This document shows positions 4,418 through 6,942 of a DNA stretch of 6,942 nucleotides, one piece after another. The notes under the pieces were generated by a model. The model was not told the origin of the DNA, did no database searches, and saw nothing but the letters and a program-made list of their open reading frames with translations. The position numbers and the translations under genes were made by a program. Every line of letters begins with the position of its first letter. Position 1 is the stretch's first letter. Origin of the DNA: an uncultured Alphaproteobacteria bacterium (GTDB taxonomy: Bacteria; Pseudomonadota; Alphaproteobacteria; Puniceispirillales; Puniceispirillaceae); NCBI GenBank assembly GCA_937924895.1, contig CALEYP010000082.1, positions 1-6,942 on the forward strand, read 5' to 3'.

Positions 4418-6942
4418 TTATTCAGCGGCCCCTTTGCGCGCGTGTTTTTCTAATATCGGCTTCAAATAACGCCCTGTATGCGATGCGTCAACCTGCGCCA
4501 CATCTTCTGGTGTGCCAAATGCCACACATTGTCCGCCGCCATCACCACCTTCTGGCCCCATATCAATGACATGGTCAGCGGTTTTGATCACATCTAGATT
4601 ATGTTCAATCACAATGACCGTATTGCCATTATCAACAAGCTCATGAAGCACTTCCAATAATTTGGCAATATCTTCAAAATGCAGGCCTGTTGTGGGCTCA
4701 TCCAAGATATAGATGGTTTTTCCTGTCGCGCGACGACTTAACTCCTTAGACAGCTTCACACGCTGTGCTTCACCGCCTGAAAGTGTTGTGGCTTGTTGAC
4801 CAATGCGCACATAGCCAAGCCCAACACGAAGCATCGTCTCTAATTTGTCTCTGATAGACGGGACTGCATTAAAATAGCCAACCCCTTCTTCGACGGTCAT
4901 ATCAAGCACATCAGCAATGGATTTGCCGCGCCATTTGATATCAAGTGTCTCGCGATTATACCGCTTTCCCTTACATTCATCACATGTCACATAAACATCT
5001 GGTAAGAAGTGCATTTCAATTTTGATAACGCCGTCGCCTTGGCAGGCCTCACACCGTCCCCCTTTCACGTTAAAGGAGAAACGACCTGGCGCATAACCAC
5101 GAGCCTTGGCTTCTGGTAGGCCAGCAAACCATTCACGGATAGGGGTAAATGCGCCTGTATAGGTGGCAGGGTTAGACCGTGGTGTACGACCGATTGGTGA
5201 TTGATCAATATCAACCACCTTATCTAATAGCTCTATGCCCTCAATAGCTTTATGTGGGGCTGGAATTTCGCGGGCTTTATGCAAGGATTTGGCCAATGAC
5301 TTCCACAATGTTTCAAGCACAAGGGTGGATTTTCCCCCGCCTGAGACACCTGTCACACAGGTTAAAATGCCAAGAGGGAAGGTGATATCCACATTCTGTA
5401 AATTATTACCTGTGGCGCCTTTCACACTGATTTTTCTACCTTTTTTGGCCTTTCTTCTGGCTTGCGGAATGGTAATTTCCCGTGTGCCAGATAGATATTG
5501 ACCCGTTAATGAGGCCTTGTTTTGCATGATCTCATCTGCGGTACCTTTCTCCACAACAGTGCCGCCATGCACGCCAGCACCTGGTCCCATATCAACAACA
5601 TAATCCGCCTGTCTTATGGCGTCTTCATCATGTTCAACCACCAAAACAGTGTTACCAAGGTCACGCAGACGCGTGAGTGTTGCAAGAAGTCGGTCATTAT
5701 CGCGTTGATGCAAGCCGATGGAGGGCTCATCTAGCACATATAGAACGCCGGTTAGTCCTGAGCCAATTTGTGACGCAAGACGAATGCGCTGAGATTCGCC
5801 CCCTGATAAGGTGCCAGAATTACGAGATAGATTCAGATATGTCAGACCAACATTAGCTAAGAAACCAAGCCGTTCATTGATCTCTTTCAAAATGCGTGTC
5901 GCAATTTCAGCCCGTTGCGGGTCAAGACGCCGTTCCAAGGCGGTAAACCAGGCTAGCGCATCTGCAATCGCATATGAGGCAATATCTGAGATGTCCTTAT
6001 CATCAATTTTGACAGCCAGAGATTCAGGCTTCAAACGTTTGCCATGACAGCTATCGCAGGGGTGATTGGCGCGAAACTTATCAAGCTCTTCTCTGACCCA
6101 ACTAGAATCGGTTTCACGGTAACGTCTAGTGAGATTAGGGATGAGGCCCTCAAACGGCTTTTTCGTGCGGTAGGAGCGCAGGCCATCATCATATTGCATG
6201 CTTACCGCTTCTTGGCCTGAGCCATGCAAGATGACTTGTTGCGCTTGCTTATCAAGCTTGGCAAACGGCATATCGAGCGAGAAATGGAAATGTTTCGCCA
6301 AAGATTCCAGTGTCTGCATGTAATATTTAGAGGTTGAGCTTGCCCAAGGCGCCAATGCGCCATTGCGCAGTGATAAAGCCTCATCTGGCACAATCAAGGC
6401 GGCATCGAAATGACTTGCTGTCCCTAAGCCATCACAGGCGGGGCAGGCGCCAAACGGGTTGTTAAATGAGAAAAGCCGCGGCTCCACCTCATCAATCGTA
6501 AAACCTGACACAGGACAAGAGAAGCGCGCGGAAAACACAGTACGCTCTTCCGTTTTGGCTTCATCGGCATAAACGAGACCATCTGCCAAGCCAAGCGCTG
6601 TTTCAAGGCTATCGGCTAATCTTGTTGCTAAATCTTCTGAATCTTTGCGAACAATAATACGGTCAACAACAACCTCAATATCGTGTTTTTTCTTTTTATC
6701 CAGCGTGGGCGTGTCATCTAAATCGTAAAAGGCGCCATCAATACGCACACGGCTAAAGCCTTTTTGCATAAAATCAGCCAGTTCTTTGCGGTATTCGCCT
6801 TTGCGGCCGCGCACCACAGGTGCCAGAAGATAGAGGCGCTTGCCATCTTCCATAGCCATAATTATATCCACCATTTGGCTCACTGTTTGTGATTGAATGG
6901 GCAGACCTGTGGCTGGTGAGTAGGGGATGCCGACGCGCGCCC
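4418..6942 (-). CDS. uvrA: Excinuclease ABC subunit UvrA, N-terminus beyond window edge
   Basis: UvrA is the dimeric ATPase that finds bulky DNA lesions and loads UvrB in nucleotide excision repair. About 840 residues are visible; roughly the first 110-120, including the first Walker A motif, lie off the right edge. The frame continues upstream of the GTG at 6883 with ARVGIPYSPATGLPIQSQT, so that GTG is not the start. Numbering from it, the UvrB-binding region is about 10-110. The first ABC half has LSGGESQR (359-366), Walker B LYVLDEPS (381-388) and His418. The second half has Walker A GVSGGGKST (512-520), LSGGEAQR (701-708), Walker B YILDEPT (725-731) and His761. Cysteine pairs at 147/150, 276/279, 611/614 and 634/637 mark zinc modules; the last two form the DNA-binding module, which is intact. 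The first module's leading pair reads CPVS instead of CPxC. trmFO follows 21 bases downstream. Regulation, for example by LexA, cannot be judged because the promoter is outside the window. Confidence 0.98.
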   Translation of the reverse strand, partial: ARVGIPYSPATGLPIQSQTVSQMVDIIMAMEDGKRLYLLAPVVRGRKGEYRKELADFMQKGFSRVRIDGAFYDLDDTPTLDKKKKHDIEVVVDRIIVRKDSEDLATRLADSLETALGLADGLVYADEAKTEERTVFSARFSCPVSGFTIDEVEPRLFSFNNPFGACPACDGLGTASHFDAALIVPDEALSLRNGALAPWASSTSKYYMQTLESLAKHFHFSLDMPFAKLDKQAQQVILHGSGQEAVSMQYDDGLRSYRTKKPFEGLIPNLTRRYRETDSSWVREELDKFRANHPCDSCHGKRLKPESLAVKIDDKDISDIASYAIADALAWFTALERRLDPQRAEIATRILKEINERLGFLANVGLTYLNLSRNSGTLSGGESQRIRLASQIGSGLTGVLYVLDEPSIGLHQRDNDRLLATLTRLRDLGNTVLVVEHDEDAIRQADYVVDMGPGAGVHGGTVVEKGTADEIMQNKASLTGQYLSGTREITIPQARRKAKKGRKISVKGATGNNLQNVDITFPLGILTCVTGVSGGGKSTLVLETLWKSLAKSLHKAREIPAPHKAIEGIELLDKVVDIDQSPIGRTPRSNPATYTGAFTPIREWFAGLPEAKARGYAPGRFSFNVKGGRCEACQGDGVIKIEMHFLPDVYVTCDECKGKRYNRETLDIKWRGKSIADVLDMTVEEGVGYFNAVPSIRDKLETMLRVGLGYVRIGQQATTLSGGEAQRVKLSKELSRRATGKTIYILDEPTTGLHFEDIAKLLEVLHELVDNGNTVIVIEHNLDVIKTADHVIDMGPEGGDGGGQCVAFGTPEDVAQVDASHTGRYLKPILEKHARKGAAE

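Noticed and set aside
6881..6883. GTG as a possible uvrA start
   Set aside because: Conserved UvrA sequence (ARVGIPYSPATGLPIQSQT) continues upstream in frame to the window edge, and the first Walker A motif must still lie beyond it.
1..6942. Search for a mobile element, defence system, toxin-antitoxin pair, CRISPR array or riboswitch
   Set aside because: All bases except a few short gaps are accounted for by six housekeeping-type genes. No inverted terminal repeats, repeat-spacer pattern, integrase or abrupt composition change was seen.

Overview
The window holds ordinary alphaproteobacterial housekeeping genes packed almost end to end. There are six protein-coding genes, no RNA gene, no mobile element, no CRISPR array and no gene-free stretch longer than about 21 bases. 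The placement in Alphaproteobacteria rests on three things: the secD-secF-Mth938-squalene/phytoene synthase gene order, the presence of folate-dependent TrmFO, and alphaproteobacterial-looking UvrA wording such as CPVSGFTI and GVSGGGKST. Base composition looks moderate, somewhat below 50% G+C by eye. The order and genus cannot be resolved from this sequence alone.

Left half (bases 1-3069, + strand): this is one apparent transcription unit. It contains the 3' part of secD, complete secF, a small Mth938/DUF498-domain gene (NDUFAF3-like), and a short, degenerate squalene/phytoene synthase-family gene (NDUFAF6-like). Spacing is extremely tight: 12 bases between secD and secF, an 8-base overlap, then a 4-base ATGA overlap. 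Translation of the four genes is therefore probably coupled. SecD and SecF form the membrane complex that helps the SecYEG channel move and release proteins. The two small downstream genes belong to families whose mitochondrial relatives help assemble respiratory complex I, so the operon may join membrane-protein insertion with respiratory-complex maturation. That functional link is inference.

Right half (bases 3071-6942, - strand): uvrA enters from the right edge with its N-terminal part missing. It is followed 21 bases downstream by trmFO, which has its own strong Shine-Dalgarno sequence. UvrA is the damage-recognition ATPase of nucleotide excision repair. TrmFO makes 5-methyluridine at position 54 of tRNA. 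They are probably co-transcribed, but no shared function is implied.

The two units converge with a single base between their stop codons (3069 and 3071), and no obvious intrinsic terminator is visible there. I see no clear candidate for a wholly new system. The points most worth a second look are the NDUFAF3/NDUFAF6-like pair, the shortened synthase-family protein that appears to have lost its aspartate motifs, and the missing cysteine in UvrA's first zinc module.
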